11,691 nucleotides of DNA from Clostridiales bacterium. Lineage in GTDB: Bacteria > Bacillota > Clostridia > Saccharofermentanales > UBA5734. The DNA lies in contig SLMY01000060.1 of NCBI GenBank assembly GCA_007133255.1, forward strand, positions 1 to 11,691, given 5' to 3'. Position numbers and translations under genes: made by a program. Position 1 is the stretch's first letter; each line of letters begins with the position of its first letter. This document shows positions 1 to 7,572 of this stretch, piece after piece. The notes beneath the pieces are model-generated. The model was not told the DNA's origin and searched no databases. It was given only the letters and a program-made list of their open reading frames with translations.

Positions 1-69
1 CAAAAATCATTACCCATTACAACCCTAGAGAAAGATTTTCATTTGCAGGAGTCAGATAAACTGAACAGC

Positions 70-113
70 AAAAAGCAGTGCTCATGCCTGTAACATACAG
101 TATGGCACCGCTT
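70..113 (-). terminator. Rho-independent terminator after rsfS
   Basis: Read on the minus strand, AAGCGGTGC (113-105) pairs with GCACTGCTT (81-73) as a 9-bp stem with one G-U pair. An inner stem CTGTA/TACAG with a 3-base loop sits inside it. A run of five T follows on the minus strand (74-70). It lies about 40 bases after the rsfS stop, as expected for the end of that transcript. Confidence 0.8.
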
Positions 114-151
114 ATTGATACTATTTATATGTGCCGGGCCAGTACATCTTA

Positions 152-490
152 TCAGCCCGTTCGCCTTTGCTCCTGCCAGAGTTTTTCCAGACTGTAAAAA
201 TCGCGTTCGTCCTGATGCAGGATGTGGACAATCACATCACCGTAGTCCATCAAAATCCAGCGGCCGGTTGAATACCCTTCAATATGGTCCGGCATCCTCT
301 GATGCTGATCTTTAAGAGAAAACTCAATATCATCAGCCAGAGCTTTTATGTGGGTTACTGAAGTCCCTGTCGCGATCACAAAGCGGTCAGCCAGGATCGT
401 TTTACCTTCCACATTCATCACTTCAATGTCACGTGCCCTTTTGTCTTCCAGCAATGTCTGTACTATTTTAGCGGTTTGTTCTGCAGTCAA
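152..490 (-). CDS. rsfS: Ribosomal silencing factor RsfS
   Basis: This is a 112-residue protein of the RsfS/Iojap family. Known members bind ribosomal protein uL14 on the 50S subunit and block subunit joining, which lowers translation during starvation. The family core is visible: 'ADRFVIATGTS' near residues 34-44, 'HIEGYSTGRWILMDYGDVIVHIL' near 69-91 and the final 'ERDFYSLEKLW'. The length is normal. The start is TTG: the codon just before it in frame is TGA, so no upstream start is possible, and a strong AAGGAGG sits 8 bases upstream. An ATG inside that spacer is out of frame and stops after three codons. In many Bacillota rsfS follows nadD and yqeK, and it does so here after a roughly 300-base gap. 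It appears to have its own promoter and terminator. Confidence 0.95.
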   Translation of the reverse strand: MTAEQTAKIVQTLLEDKRARDIEVMNVEGKTILADRFVIATGTSVTHIKALADDIEFSLKDQHQRMPDHIEGYSTGRWILMDYGDVIVHILHQDERDFYSLEKLWQEQRRTG

Positions 491-564
491 TCAGTCATCC
501 TCCTTTTTGCGGCTGAGCAGCTATAGCCTCTAAAAAGCGGCTGCACCGAACTCGCGATTGATTA

Positions 565-600
565 GGGTTATTATATCATAACCCCTTCTTGTGAATCACA
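565..600. promoter_or_regulatory. Two palindromes over the rsfS promoter, possible operators
   Basis: GGGTTAT (565-571) and ATAACCC (578-584) are perfect 7-base arms around a 6-base centre that contains part of the -10 element. A second palindrome, TGTGA-A-TCACA (590-600), lies where the -35 would be. Their position suggests repressor or activator sites, but I recognise no regulator, and short palindromes of this size can arise by chance. Confidence 0.35.
570..578 (-). promoter_or_regulatory. Extended -10 promoter of rsfS
   Basis: The minus strand reads TGATATAAT, a perfect TATAAT with the TG of an extended -10 element one base upstream. No recognisable -35 hexamer lies 17 bases upstream, which fits an extended -10 promoter. 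Predicted transcription start is near 563, giving a leader of about 70 bases before the TTG start of rsfS. Confidence 0.6.
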
Positions 601-664
601 CATAATAACTCACCATATTAAAGAATCGTTTTTTGCGTAAATTTATTACTGCATCACCTGGCAG

Positions 665-682
665 AAAAAGCGATATCCGCTT
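665..682 (-). terminator. Possible weak terminator of the purine operon
   Basis: On the minus strand AAGCG (682-678), a five-base loop and CGCTT (672-668) are followed by three further T. The stem is only 5 bp, and the site is about 110 bases beyond the nadD-yqeK stop. It is the best terminator candidate in the gap between that gene and rsfS, but it may not be efficient. Confidence 0.35.
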
Positions 683-792
683 AAATAAACGCCGTGGCTT
701 GTTCAGAGACCTGACTTTTGCGGCCTGGCAACTCTATAGATTGAGTCTTTCGCTAGTTTGTCTTATCCAGTTTGCTCTGTTATCGTTTAAGT

Positions 793-1989
793 TCACTGTG
801 TTTCACTTTGCAGCTTCGCGACCAGCTGCAGTGTATAGGGATGCGGCGCCAGTTTACTGCGAACAAGAAACAGATTAATCTCTTCAACACAAAGCAGCAT
901 TGCCTGCCGCAGATCTTTCTCTGCCAGATCACGAATCGGCTGTAATCTCTCGTAGTGCCGCGACGGCTCAATTTTATCGCACAGAAACAAAATCATCGCC
1001 AGGGGCGACATTTCGGGGCAGCCGGTTGTATGGCAGAAGATGGCTCTGAGCACATCCTCATCGGTTACGTTCAGTTGTTCCCTGGCCAGAACCATCCCGG
1101 CCGGCGCGTGCGCCAGATCCTGTTCCAGCATTGAATCATCACCGCTTTTTTTGGCCAGCTCCATCTGCTCTTTCCGCGGCAGGCATTTCGCGCAGTCGTG
1201 AATCAGCCCGGCCAGACCCGCTTTTTCCAGCGGCACCTTATGGATCATCGCCAGATGCAGGCAGGCAAGCATCACATTCAGTGAGTGCAGCAGCCTTTTC
1301 CTGGTAAAGAGCGGCCAGATCCGGGTTTCATAATCTAGCAGCTGATGCCATATCGCCGGCTCTATCCGATCCAGATCACCGGCATATTGATAAAACCCGT
1401 GATACTCAATAAAACGACCGACCGCCTCAGGCACCTGGTGCCGCCAGGGTTTTTTCCGGGTAATGTCATCGCGAATGGCATGACTGGATACATCCAGTTC
1501 CGGGCAGTCAAAAAAATCAATCCGCGCCTTAAACTTCTGTCTCATCTTGTCAGCGAGCCTGTCCATCTGTAACGGATCATATCCGCCTCTGCGAGCCAGA
1601 AGCAGCGGGCAAAGATTAAGAATATCCTGCGGCTGGTGCCACTGCTCCAGGTCAATCAGGATATCCGAGCCATAAATTAAAACCAGTTCTGAGTCCGGCT
1701 CCAGTTTGGGCAGCAATCGTTTGACGGTATCCAGTGTATAGGAGCGGCCTTTTTGATGAATCTCCATGTCGGACACGACCACAGCAGGCATATGAGCGAA
1801 AGCTTTTTCAACCATTGCCAGACGATAGGCAGCGGGTGATACGATCTGATGCTGCTTATGAGGCGGTCTGCCGGCCGGCATCACGAAACACTGGTCAATT
1901 TGTCCGCTATCAACAGCGGCTTTAACCAGGGCTACATGTCCGTTATGCAGCGGGTCAAATGTACCGCCGCAAAGTCCTACTCGTTTCAT
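793..1989 (-). CDS. nadD: NadD-YqeK fusion: nicotinate-nucleotide adenylyltransferase plus HD-domain hydrolase
   Basis: This is a 398-residue two-domain protein. Residues 1-200 are NadD, which joins nicotinate mononucleotide and ATP to make NaAD in NAD synthesis. They show the nucleotidyltransferase motif GGTFDPLHNGH (8-18) and the C-terminal SSHAIR (168-173), a variant of the usual SSTxIR. Residues about 210-398 are YqeK, an HD-domain protein; the B. subtilis YqeK is known as a symmetrical Ap4A hydrolase. Likely metal ligands are H235 (HSLNV), H264-D265 (HDCAK), H294 (HAPAG), H320 (HTTG) and D338 (CDKIEPSR). All are present, so both halves look active. In most Bacillota these are two adjacent genes; here one frame runs through both with no stop or internal start signal that I can see. 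The start ATG overlaps the purD stop as ATGA, so translation is probably coupled. An AAGGA about 12 bases upstream is the nearest Shine-Dalgarno. Confidence 0.93.
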   Translation of the reverse strand: MKRVGLCGGTFDPLHNGHVALVKAAVDSGQIDQCFVMPAGRPPHKQHQIVSPAAYRLAMVEKAFAHMPAVVVSDMEIHQKGRSYTLDTVKRLLPKLEPDSELVLIYGSDILIDLEQWHQPQDILNLCPLLLARRGGYDPLQMDRLADKMRQKFKARIDFFDCPELDVSSHAIRDDITRKKPWRHQVPEAVGRFIEYHGFYQYAGDLDRIEPAIWHQLLDYETRIWPLFTRKRLLHSLNVMLACLHLAMIHKVPLEKAGLAGLIHDCAKCLPRKEQMELAKKSGDDSMLEQDLAHAPAGMVLAREQLNVTDEDVLRAIFCHTTGCPEMSPLAMILFLCDKIEPSRHYERLQPIRDLAEKDLRQAMLLCVEEINLFLVRSKLAPHPYTLQLVAKLQSETQ

Positions 1990-3239
1990 GTGCGACCGAT
2001 ATCCTTTCGTATATGCCTATCCTTAAACCGAATACAATCCATGCCGCGATAGGCCGTGTCAATCGCCTGGTCCAGTGTGTCAGCCATCGCGGTCACACAC
2101 AGAACCCGGCCGCCGCTGGTCACGACACGGCCCTGGTCAAGAGCCGTTCCAGCCTGAAAAACAAGGCCAAATCGCTCGGCTTCATCGATTCCCTCTATCG
2201 GATAACCTTTTTTGTAACTTGATGGATAACCACCTGAAGCGGCAACCACGCAGCAGGAAGCCTGTTGACTCCACTTGATATCCAGCGTGTCCAGTTTCTG
2301 ATCCAGGATCGACTCGATAATCTCAAGCAGATCCGTCTCCAGCAAGGGCAGAATAGCCTGCGCTTCAGGATCACCAAACCGGGCATTATACTCAATCACT
2401 TTCGGGCCCTGCTCTGTCAGCATCAATCCGAAATAGATCACACCTGAAAAAGGGGTTCCTCTTTCTCTGAGCGCGTCGAGAGTCGGTTGAAAGATACTGG
2501 CCTGCATCTGCTGCCAGTCCTTTTCAGAGAGTTTCGCGCCCGGCGATACCGCGCCCATGCCGCCGGTATTCGGCCCGCGGTCATGGTCGAAAGCACGCTT
2601 ATGATCACGTGATGAAAGCATCGGCTTGACGGTTTTTCCGTCGCAAAAAGCCAATACAGTCAATTCCGGGCCGCGCAGGAATTCTTCCAGGACAATGGTT
2701 CTGCCGGCATCGCCAAAGCGACTGCCGCCCAGCATGTCATGAACAGCCTGGCGCGCTTCATCCCGGGTCTGGGCGATGATGACACCTTTACCCAGTGCCA
2801 GACCGTCGGCTTTGACAACCAGAGGCAAGGAAGCCACGTCCACCGCGGCAAGTGCCGGCTCAAGTTCTGAGAACACCGTATAGTCGGCGGTAGGTATATT
2901 TTTCTCACGCATCAGCTGTTTGGCAAACGATTTGCTAGATTCAATTCTCGCCGCTGCCTGACTGGGACCAAAGGCTTTGATACCAGCTTCTTCAAGCCGG
3001 TCTACCAGGCCAAGGGCCAGCGGATCGTCAGGCGCGACAAAAACCAGATCCAGTTTTTTTTCAACCGAAAAACTGACCAGCTGGTCTAGATCAGTCGCCT
3101 TGATCGGCACACATTCGGCTAATAGCGCTATTCCGGCATTGCCGGGCGCGGCGTAGAGTTTCTCAACACGAGCGTTCTGTTTGAGTTTCCAGGCAATGAC
3201 GTGCTCACGACCGCCGCCGCCGACAATTAATATTTTCAT
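1986..3239 (-). CDS. purD: Phosphoribosylamine-glycine ligase (GAR synthetase) PurD
   Basis: This 417-residue ATP-grasp enzyme makes glycinamide ribonucleotide from phosphoribosylamine, glycine and ATP, the second step of IMP synthesis. The N-terminal domain opens with KILIVGGGGREH. The ATP-grasp region spans about 101-295 and includes 'VVKADGLALGKGV' (141-153), 'DRGPNTGGMGA' (220-230) and the signature RFGDPEAQ (287-294). The C-terminal domain ends with the usual RKDIG. Residues 69-73 read APDDP where many enzymes have GPExP, a variant I associate from memory with clostridial relatives. Length is normal. GAGG lies 6 bases before the ATG. It starts 21 bases after the purH stop, the largest gap between genes in the operon. 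Its unstable substrate phosphoribosylamine comes from PurF, encoded upstream in the same operon. Confidence 0.98.
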   Translation of the reverse strand: MKILIVGGGGREHVIAWKLKQNARVEKLYAAPGNAGIALLAECVPIKATDLDQLVSFSVEKKLDLVFVAPDDPLALGLVDRLEEAGIKAFGPSQAAARIESSKSFAKQLMREKNIPTADYTVFSELEPALAAVDVASLPLVVKADGLALGKGVIIAQTRDEARQAVHDMLGGSRFGDAGRTIVLEEFLRGPELTVLAFCDGKTVKPMLSSRDHKRAFDHDRGPNTGGMGAVSPGAKLSEKDWQQMQASIFQPTLDALRERGTPFSGVIYFGLMLTEQGPKVIEYNARFGDPEAQAILPLLETDLLEIIESILDQKLDTLDIKWSQQASCCVVAASGGYPSSYKKGYPIEGIDEAERFGLVFQAGTALDQGRVVTSGGRVLCVTAMADTLDQAIDTAYRGMDCIRFKDRHIRKDIGRT

Positions 3240-3260
3240 GAATAACCTCTTACGTACGGA

Positions 3261-4805
3261 TTAATGGCGGAAATGACGCAGGCCGGTCATCAGCATCGGC
3301 AGCTGATGCTGGTTGCAGGCGTCAATCGACTCCTGATCACGGATCGATCCGCCCGGCTGAATGATAGCCACGATACCAGCTTCGGCAGCTGCCTCAACAC
3401 AGTCGGAGAACGGAAAGAACGCGTCGGAAGCCATGATTGAGCCTTTCGCCTGCTCACCGGCGTTTTTCACGGCAAGCTGGACTGACGTGATCCGGTTTGG
3501 CTGTCCAGGGCCAATCCCAACTGTCTGCCCATCTTTGACCAGGACAATCGCGTTCGATTTCGTATGTTTAACCACCTTCATCGCGAAGATCAGGTCATCA
3601 CGCATCGCTTCATCCGGTTTGTTCTCAGTCGCGACGAGCATGCGATGCTCATCCAGCAGCAACGTGTCCTGCTCCTGAACCAGCAGACCGCCTAAAATAG
3701 GCTTATAGGCCATACTGCCCGGCTCTATTGGACGGGCCACGTCAGGAAGGCGCAAAATACGCAAATTCTTTCTGGTCCGCAGTTCTGCCAGCGCGTCATC
3801 CGTAAAATCAGGCGCGACCAGAACTTCCAGAAAAACACCTTTCGTCGCTTTGGCGACACTCAGGTCAACAGGACGATTAAAGGCGACAATGCCGCCGAAA
3901 ATCGAGACAGAATCCGCCGCGTATGCCTTTTCCCAGGCACGAAGCAGATCATTATCGCTGCCAACACCGCAGGGATTGGCATGCTTGATCGCCACAACCG
4001 TTGGCTCGGTAAATTCCTTCAGCAGCGCGATAGCCGCGTCGGTATCAGCCAGATTATTATATGATAACGCTTTGCCGCCCAGCTGGCTGGCCTGAGGCAG
4101 AGAGCCTGGCTGCGGTACAGCCTCCTGGTAATAAGTAGCCGACTGGTGCGGGTTCTCGCCGTAGCGAAGACCGCTTATTTTGTCATAAGTCAAGGTCACC
4201 TGCTGCGGCGGTTCTGTATCCGGCAGCTGCCGCGTAAGATAACCTGCAATCAGCGCGTCGTACGCGGCTGTATGCTGGAACACCTTGCAGGCCAGGCGAT
4301 AGCGTGTTTCTTTTGTGGTGTCCCCTCGCTCAGCCAGTTCCCGCAGTACGAGGTCATAGTCTTGCGGATCAACCAGTACGGTTACATCGCGATGGTTCTT
4401 CGCGGCCGCGCGCAGCATACCGGGACCGCCGATATCGATATTCTCAATACATTCATCAAGGCTGACGCCTTCTTTCTGAATTGTCGCCTTAAAAGGATAC
4501 AGGTTGATCACCACCAGGTCGATCGGTGTGATCTCAAGCTCCTGCAAAGTACGCATATGTACCTCATTTTCGCGGATCGCCAGGATTCCGCCATGAATTT
4601 TCGGATGCAGTGTTTTCACCCGCCCGTCCAGACACTCAGGATAGCCTGTCACCTGATCAATAGGAATGACCGCCAAACCCGCTTCCTGGAGCTGCCTGGC
4701 TGTTCCGCCAGTTGAAACCAGTTCAAAATCCTGTTCAGACAGTTTTCTGGCCAGTTCAACAAGCCCTGATTTATCGGATACACTGATTAACGCTCGTTTT
4801 TTCAT
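3261..4805 (-). CDS. purH: Bifunctional AICAR formyltransferase/IMP cyclohydrolase PurH
   Basis: This 514-residue enzyme carries out the last two steps of IMP synthesis: formylation of AICAR by 10-formyltetrahydrofolate, then ring closure to IMP. Residues 1 to about 195 form the MGS-like cyclohydrolase domain, with 'SVSDKSGL' (8-15), 'STGGTA' (31-36), 'DGRVKTLHPKIHGG' (60-73) and 'DIGGPGMLRAAAKN' (124-137). The rest is the transformylase, with 'GLRYGENPHQ' (212-221) and the catalytic K274-H275 in KHANPCG. It ends with the family's typical RHFRH. Length is standard. The ATG overlaps the purN stop as ATGA, and GGAGG lies 7 bases upstream. Both PurH and the preceding PurN use 10-formyltetrahydrofolate, so the pair draws on one cofactor pool. 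Confidence 0.98.
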   Translation of the reverse strand: MKKRALISVSDKSGLVELARKLSEQDFELVSTGGTARQLQEAGLAVIPIDQVTGYPECLDGRVKTLHPKIHGGILAIRENEVHMRTLQELEITPIDLVVINLYPFKATIQKEGVSLDECIENIDIGGPGMLRAAAKNHRDVTVLVDPQDYDLVLRELAERGDTTKETRYRLACKVFQHTAAYDALIAGYLTRQLPDTEPPQQVTLTYDKISGLRYGENPHQSATYYQEAVPQPGSLPQASQLGGKALSYNNLADTDAAIALLKEFTEPTVVAIKHANPCGVGSDNDLLRAWEKAYAADSVSIFGGIVAFNRPVDLSVAKATKGVFLEVLVAPDFTDDALAELRTRKNLRILRLPDVARPIEPGSMAYKPILGGLLVQEQDTLLLDEHRMLVATENKPDEAMRDDLIFAMKVVKHTKSNAIVLVKDGQTVGIGPGQPNRITSVQLAVKNAGEQAKGSIMASDAFFPFSDCVEAAAEAGIVAIIQPGGSIRDQESIDACNQHQLPMLMTGLRHFRH

Positions 4806-5437
4806 TTTCTTTCCTCCATAATCTGTACCGTCCGTCCTTTGAGAACAATACGATCCGCCGCGAACAGCCGGATGGCTTCCGGCAGGATAACCTGCTCCGC
4901 TTCACACATCACACGCTGCTGCAGCGTCTGTGGTGTATCGTCCGGCATCACGGCAACCGCTTTCTGCAGGACAATGGGGCCCTGGTCATACGCCTCATCT
5001 ACCAGATGAACCGTTGCGCCGGTCAGTTTAACGCCATAGTCCAGCGCTGCCTGATGGACACGCAGACCATACAGCCCGGTACCGCAGAAAGCAGGAATGA
5101 GCGATGGATGAATATTGATCATCCTTTTATCATACCGGCTGATCACCGCAGGTCCTATCAAACTGAGAAACCCGGCCAGCACAACCAGATCAGGCTGCCA
5201 AAGCTCAATAGCCCGCAGCATCGCCTGATCATAATCGTTTCTGTCACTAAAATCACCGCGATTAAGAATGGTACAGGGTATATGGGCGTCCCGCGCCCGT
5301 TTACAGGCGCCAATGCCTGGTTTCGAAGCAAGGACACCGGCAATATGTATCCCCGGCAGTCTGCCGTCAGTGATCTGGTTAATGATCGCCTGCAGGTTCG
5401 TACCGCCGCCGGAGACTAAAACAACGAGTTTATACAT
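4802..5437 (-). CDS. purN: Phosphoribosylglycinamide formyltransferase PurN
   Basis: This 211-residue enzyme transfers a formyl group from 10-formyltetrahydrofolate to GAR, the third step of IMP synthesis. The protein begins with VVLVSGGGTNLQAII, the phosphate-binding start of the family. The catalytic triad is present: N108 and H110 in NIHPSL, and D151 in the YDQGP stretch. The frame is open up to 5482, but I choose the ATG at 5437. Homologues begin at this point, and GGAGAG lies about 6 bases upstream. This start overlaps the purF stop by 8 bases. The enzyme is the folate-dependent type, not the formate/ATP-grasp PurT. In many Bacillota purM stands between purF and purN; it is absent here. 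Confidence 0.96.
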   Translation of the reverse strand: MYKLVVLVSGGGTNLQAIINQITDGRLPGIHIAGVLASKPGIGACKRARDAHIPCTILNRGDFSDRNDYDQAMLRAIELWQPDLVVLAGFLSLIGPAVISRYDKRMINIHPSLIPAFCGTGLYGLRVHQAALDYGVKLTGATVHLVDEAYDQGPIVLQKAVAVMPDDTPQTLQQRVMCEAEQVILPEAIRLFAADRIVLKGRTVQIMEERK

Positions 5438-7025
5438 CTTGATCTCTCCGTTCATGGAGCCGGTCAAACTCAGTACGGTCAATCCGGGTTATCTCCTGTT
5501 CGCGGTCAGCCGGGATTCCGGCCGGATACTCACCGTCAAAACAGCTTGAGCAATGCCCGCAGATCAGCCCGTGGGTTGATCGCTTCAGGCCATCCAGGCT
5601 CAGATAGCCCAGGCTGTCGGCACCAATCATATCGCGGATCGCCTCAATTGACATCTTGCTGGCGGACAGTTCATTTTGCGAAGGGGTGTCAACCCCGTAA
5701 AAGCATGGATAGACAACCGGCGGCGACGCGATGCGCATATGTACTTCAGTGGCGCCTGCCTTGCGCAGCAGATTGACAATATGCCGTGTTGTTGTGCCGC
5801 GGACAATCGAGTCATCAACCATGATAACCCGCTTACCGCCGATCGCGTGTTTCAGCGCCGAAAATTTCATGGTGACAGCCAGTTCCCGCTGCATCTGGTC
5901 AGGCTGAATAAAGGTTCGGCCGACATATCGGTTTTTCAGCAGTCCCTGGCCATAGGCAATACCGCTGGCACGTGCGTACCCCATGGATGCGGTCATGCCG
6001 GAATCCGGCGCGCCGATCACCAGATCAGCCTGGCAGGGATGCTCCAGCGCCAATTGTTGTCCGGCGTTAAAACGCGCTTCGTGAACATTGGAGCCGTCCA
6101 GTGTGCTGTCCGGCCTGGCAAAATAGACAAACTCAAACAGGCACAGCCGGCCGTCATGTGTCGCCGCGTCCGGATCAACCGGTTTGTCTTTTCGCGTTGA
6201 ATAGCTGTGCATACCGTCATCCGATATAACGATCATCTCACCGGGTTTCACATCCCGGATAAAGGTACCGCCGATTGAGTCAATCGCGCAGCTTTCTGAT
6301 GCCAGGACATACGCGTTGTCCAGTTTACCAGCACAAAGCGGCCTGATGCCCAGCGGATCACGCAGACCGATGATTTTACCGGGTGTCATCAGCACCATGC
6401 CATAAGCGCCTCTGATATCAGGCATCATCATCTGGATCGCTTCTTCGACGCTTTCGGTTAAAATGCGGTTGCGTGCCAGCAGCGACAAAAGCACCTCGGC
6501 ATCGGAGTTAGTCTGGAAAATAGCTCCGTTTTCCTGCAGCTGCTCACGTGTCTCATTGCTGTTAAGTATGCAGCCGTTAATCGCGAGCGCCATCTGGCCT
6601 GACTTATACTTGATCAGCATCGGCTGCGCGTTCTCTATGCCGGAATCCACTTGTGACGGATAACGGACATGGCCAATCGCCGCGTGCCCCTGCATCATAT
6701 TGAGGGTTATGTCATTGAACACTTCAACCACCAGGCCCTGGTTGCGGTGACAAAAAATAGTCCCCTGGTTGTTAACCGCGATACCGGCACTGTCCTGGCC
6801 CCGGTGCTGCAGCGCGAACAGGCCAAAGTAGGCCTGTCTGGCCGCGCTGGTCACACTGCCTTCCGGCGCGTAGTAGCCAAAAACCCCGCATTCATCGCGC
6901 AGCGGCTGATCTTCCGTCAGCAGCCGCGATTCAGCTGAACGCAGCGGCCGGGTTCCTGAAAATAAATGTTCCGAAACCGCGTCGGGCGCGATTCCGGAAC
7001 CATGATGAGGTCTGGTTATCTTCAT
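5430..7025 (-). CDS. purF: Amidophosphoribosyltransferase PurF, [4Fe-4S] type
   Basis: This 531-residue enzyme catalyses the committed step of purine synthesis, PRPP plus glutamine to phosphoribosylamine. Cleavage before C46 (DECGVFG) should expose the catalytic cysteine, leaving a 45-residue propeptide, much longer than the 11 residues in B. subtilis. Glutaminase landmarks are HRGQDSAGI (74-82), R121 in GHVRYP, N150-G151 and D175. The second of these areas reads INGCIL where E. coli has HNGNLT. The PRPP loop is VIMVDDSIVRGTT (400-412). Cysteines C295, C441 and the CxxCxxC at 489-495 match the iron-sulfur ligand region of the B. subtilis enzyme, so an oxygen-labile [4Fe-4S] cluster is expected. 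The ATG overlaps the purE stop as ATGA; only a modest AGCAGG lies upstream, so translational coupling probably matters. AMP/GMP feedback control is known for the family. Confidence 0.97.
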   Translation of the reverse strand: MKITRPHHGSGIAPDAVSEHLFSGTRPLRSAESRLLTEDQPLRDECGVFGYYAPEGSVTSAARQAYFGLFALQHRGQDSAGIAVNNQGTIFCHRNQGLVVEVFNDITLNMMQGHAAIGHVRYPSQVDSGIENAQPMLIKYKSGQMALAINGCILNSNETREQLQENGAIFQTNSDAEVLLSLLARNRILTESVEEAIQMMMPDIRGAYGMVLMTPGKIIGLRDPLGIRPLCAGKLDNAYVLASESCAIDSIGGTFIRDVKPGEMIVISDDGMHSYSTRKDKPVDPDAATHDGRLCLFEFVYFARPDSTLDGSNVHEARFNAGQQLALEHPCQADLVIGAPDSGMTASMGYARASGIAYGQGLLKNRYVGRTFIQPDQMQRELAVTMKFSALKHAIGGKRVIMVDDSIVRGTTTRHIVNLLRKAGATEVHMRIASPPVVYPCFYGVDTPSQNELSASKMSIEAIRDMIGADSLGYLSLDGLKRSTHGLICGHCSSCFDGEYPAGIPADREQEITRIDRTEFDRLHERRDQDV

Positions 7026-7537
7026 GAGGAACTGCCTGCTTTCATCTCGGCCAGTTTTTTATCAAGCCGGGCCTGACGGGCACCAACGGCTTCACGCATA
7101 GACGTTTTATGCGCTTTCATTTTGTCCGCCAGTGCCGGATCGGCGATCGCCAGCATCTGGGCGGCCAGAATGGCGGCGTTGGCAGCGCCGTCAATCGCTA
7201 CAGTCGCCACGGGTATGCCGGTTGGCATCTGAACAATGGCATACAAAGCGTCCTGTCCGGCCAGAGCACCGCTTTTAATCGGTACGCCGATCACCGGCAA
7301 TATAGTATGCGCCGCTACTACGCCCGGCAGATGCGCGGCCAGACCGGCGGCGGCGATAATCACACCATAACCGTTATCAGCGGCGCCGCCGGCTATTTTA
7401 GCGGCCAGGTCGGGTGTCCTGTGAGCTGAGCAGATACGGACATCAAAGGCGATCCCAAAATCGGCCAGCTTCTTAACACATGCTTCCATCACTGGGAAAT
7501 CTGAGTCACTACCCATTACAATCAGTACTTTTTTCAT
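7022..7537 (-). CDS. purE: N5-carboxyaminoimidazole ribonucleotide mutase PurE (class I)
   Basis: This 171-residue enzyme converts N5-CAIR to CAIR in purine synthesis. Visible motifs are GSDSD (9-13), SAHRTP with the catalytic-type histidine (37-42), AAHLPG (67-72), and 'DALYAIVQMPTGIPVATV' (96-113), all of the class I (bacterial mutase) type rather than the class II AIR carboxylase. Class I PurE needs PurK to make its substrate, and purK is not in this window. After about residue 130 the C-terminus is a charged helical tail. AAGGAGG 6 bases before the ATG is the strongest ribosome binding site in the operon, as fits its first gene. A promoter and a hairpin leader lie directly upstream, and purF overlaps its stop. 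Confidence 0.97.
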   Translation of the reverse strand: MKKVLIVMGSDSDFPVMEACVKKLADFGIAFDVRICSAHRTPDLAAKIAGGAADNGYGVIIAAAGLAAHLPGVVAAHTILPVIGVPIKSGALAGQDALYAIVQMPTGIPVATVAIDGAANAAILAAQMLAIADPALADKMKAHKTSMREAVGARQARLDKKLAEMKAGSSS

Positions 7538-7572
7538 TAATTGCCTCCTTTACGCTCCATGCGTTTTCCATC

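Larger units (their letters stand above)
491..792. other. Gap of about 300 bases between nadD-yqeK and rsfS, no supported gene
   Basis: No open frame here has both a ribosome binding site and recognisable protein content. Apart from the rsfS promoter, its palindromes and the weak terminator, the minus strand holds small stems: TCAG-GTCT-CTGA inside GCCG/CGGC, and ACTC/GAGT. TGCCAGG occurs twice about 70 bases apart. In the rsfS leader, GCAGC can pair with GCTGC, and CTTTTT can pair with the AAAAAG that overlaps the Shine-Dalgarno. I compared the gap by eye with c-di-GMP, TPP, glycine, guanine and T-box leaders and with SRP RNA, and found no convincing match. An unrecognised RNA or decayed sequence remains possible. 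Confidence 0.5.

Noticed and set aside
660..792. Possible riboswitch or SRP-like RNA on the minus strand
   Set aside because: Fragments such as TCAGGTC and CTGGATAA recall SRP RNA and TPP switches, but the rest of each consensus and the required pairing are missing.
633..878. Plus-strand open frame of 81 codons covering the gap before rsfS
   Set aside because: It begins at TTG without a ribosome binding site, runs into the antisense of the YqeK part, and has no family features.
4146..4715. Plus-strand open frame of 189 codons
   Set aside because: It lies wholly antisense to purH, has no recognisable domain, and is a shadow of the real gene's codon pattern.
5438..5482. Longer N-terminus for PurN
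   Set aside because: The extra 15 residues have no match to the family start, while the ATG at 5437 has a well-placed GGAGAG.
5676..6200. Plus-strand open frame of 174 codons
   Set aside because: It is antisense to the conserved core of purF and its translation resembles no protein family I know.
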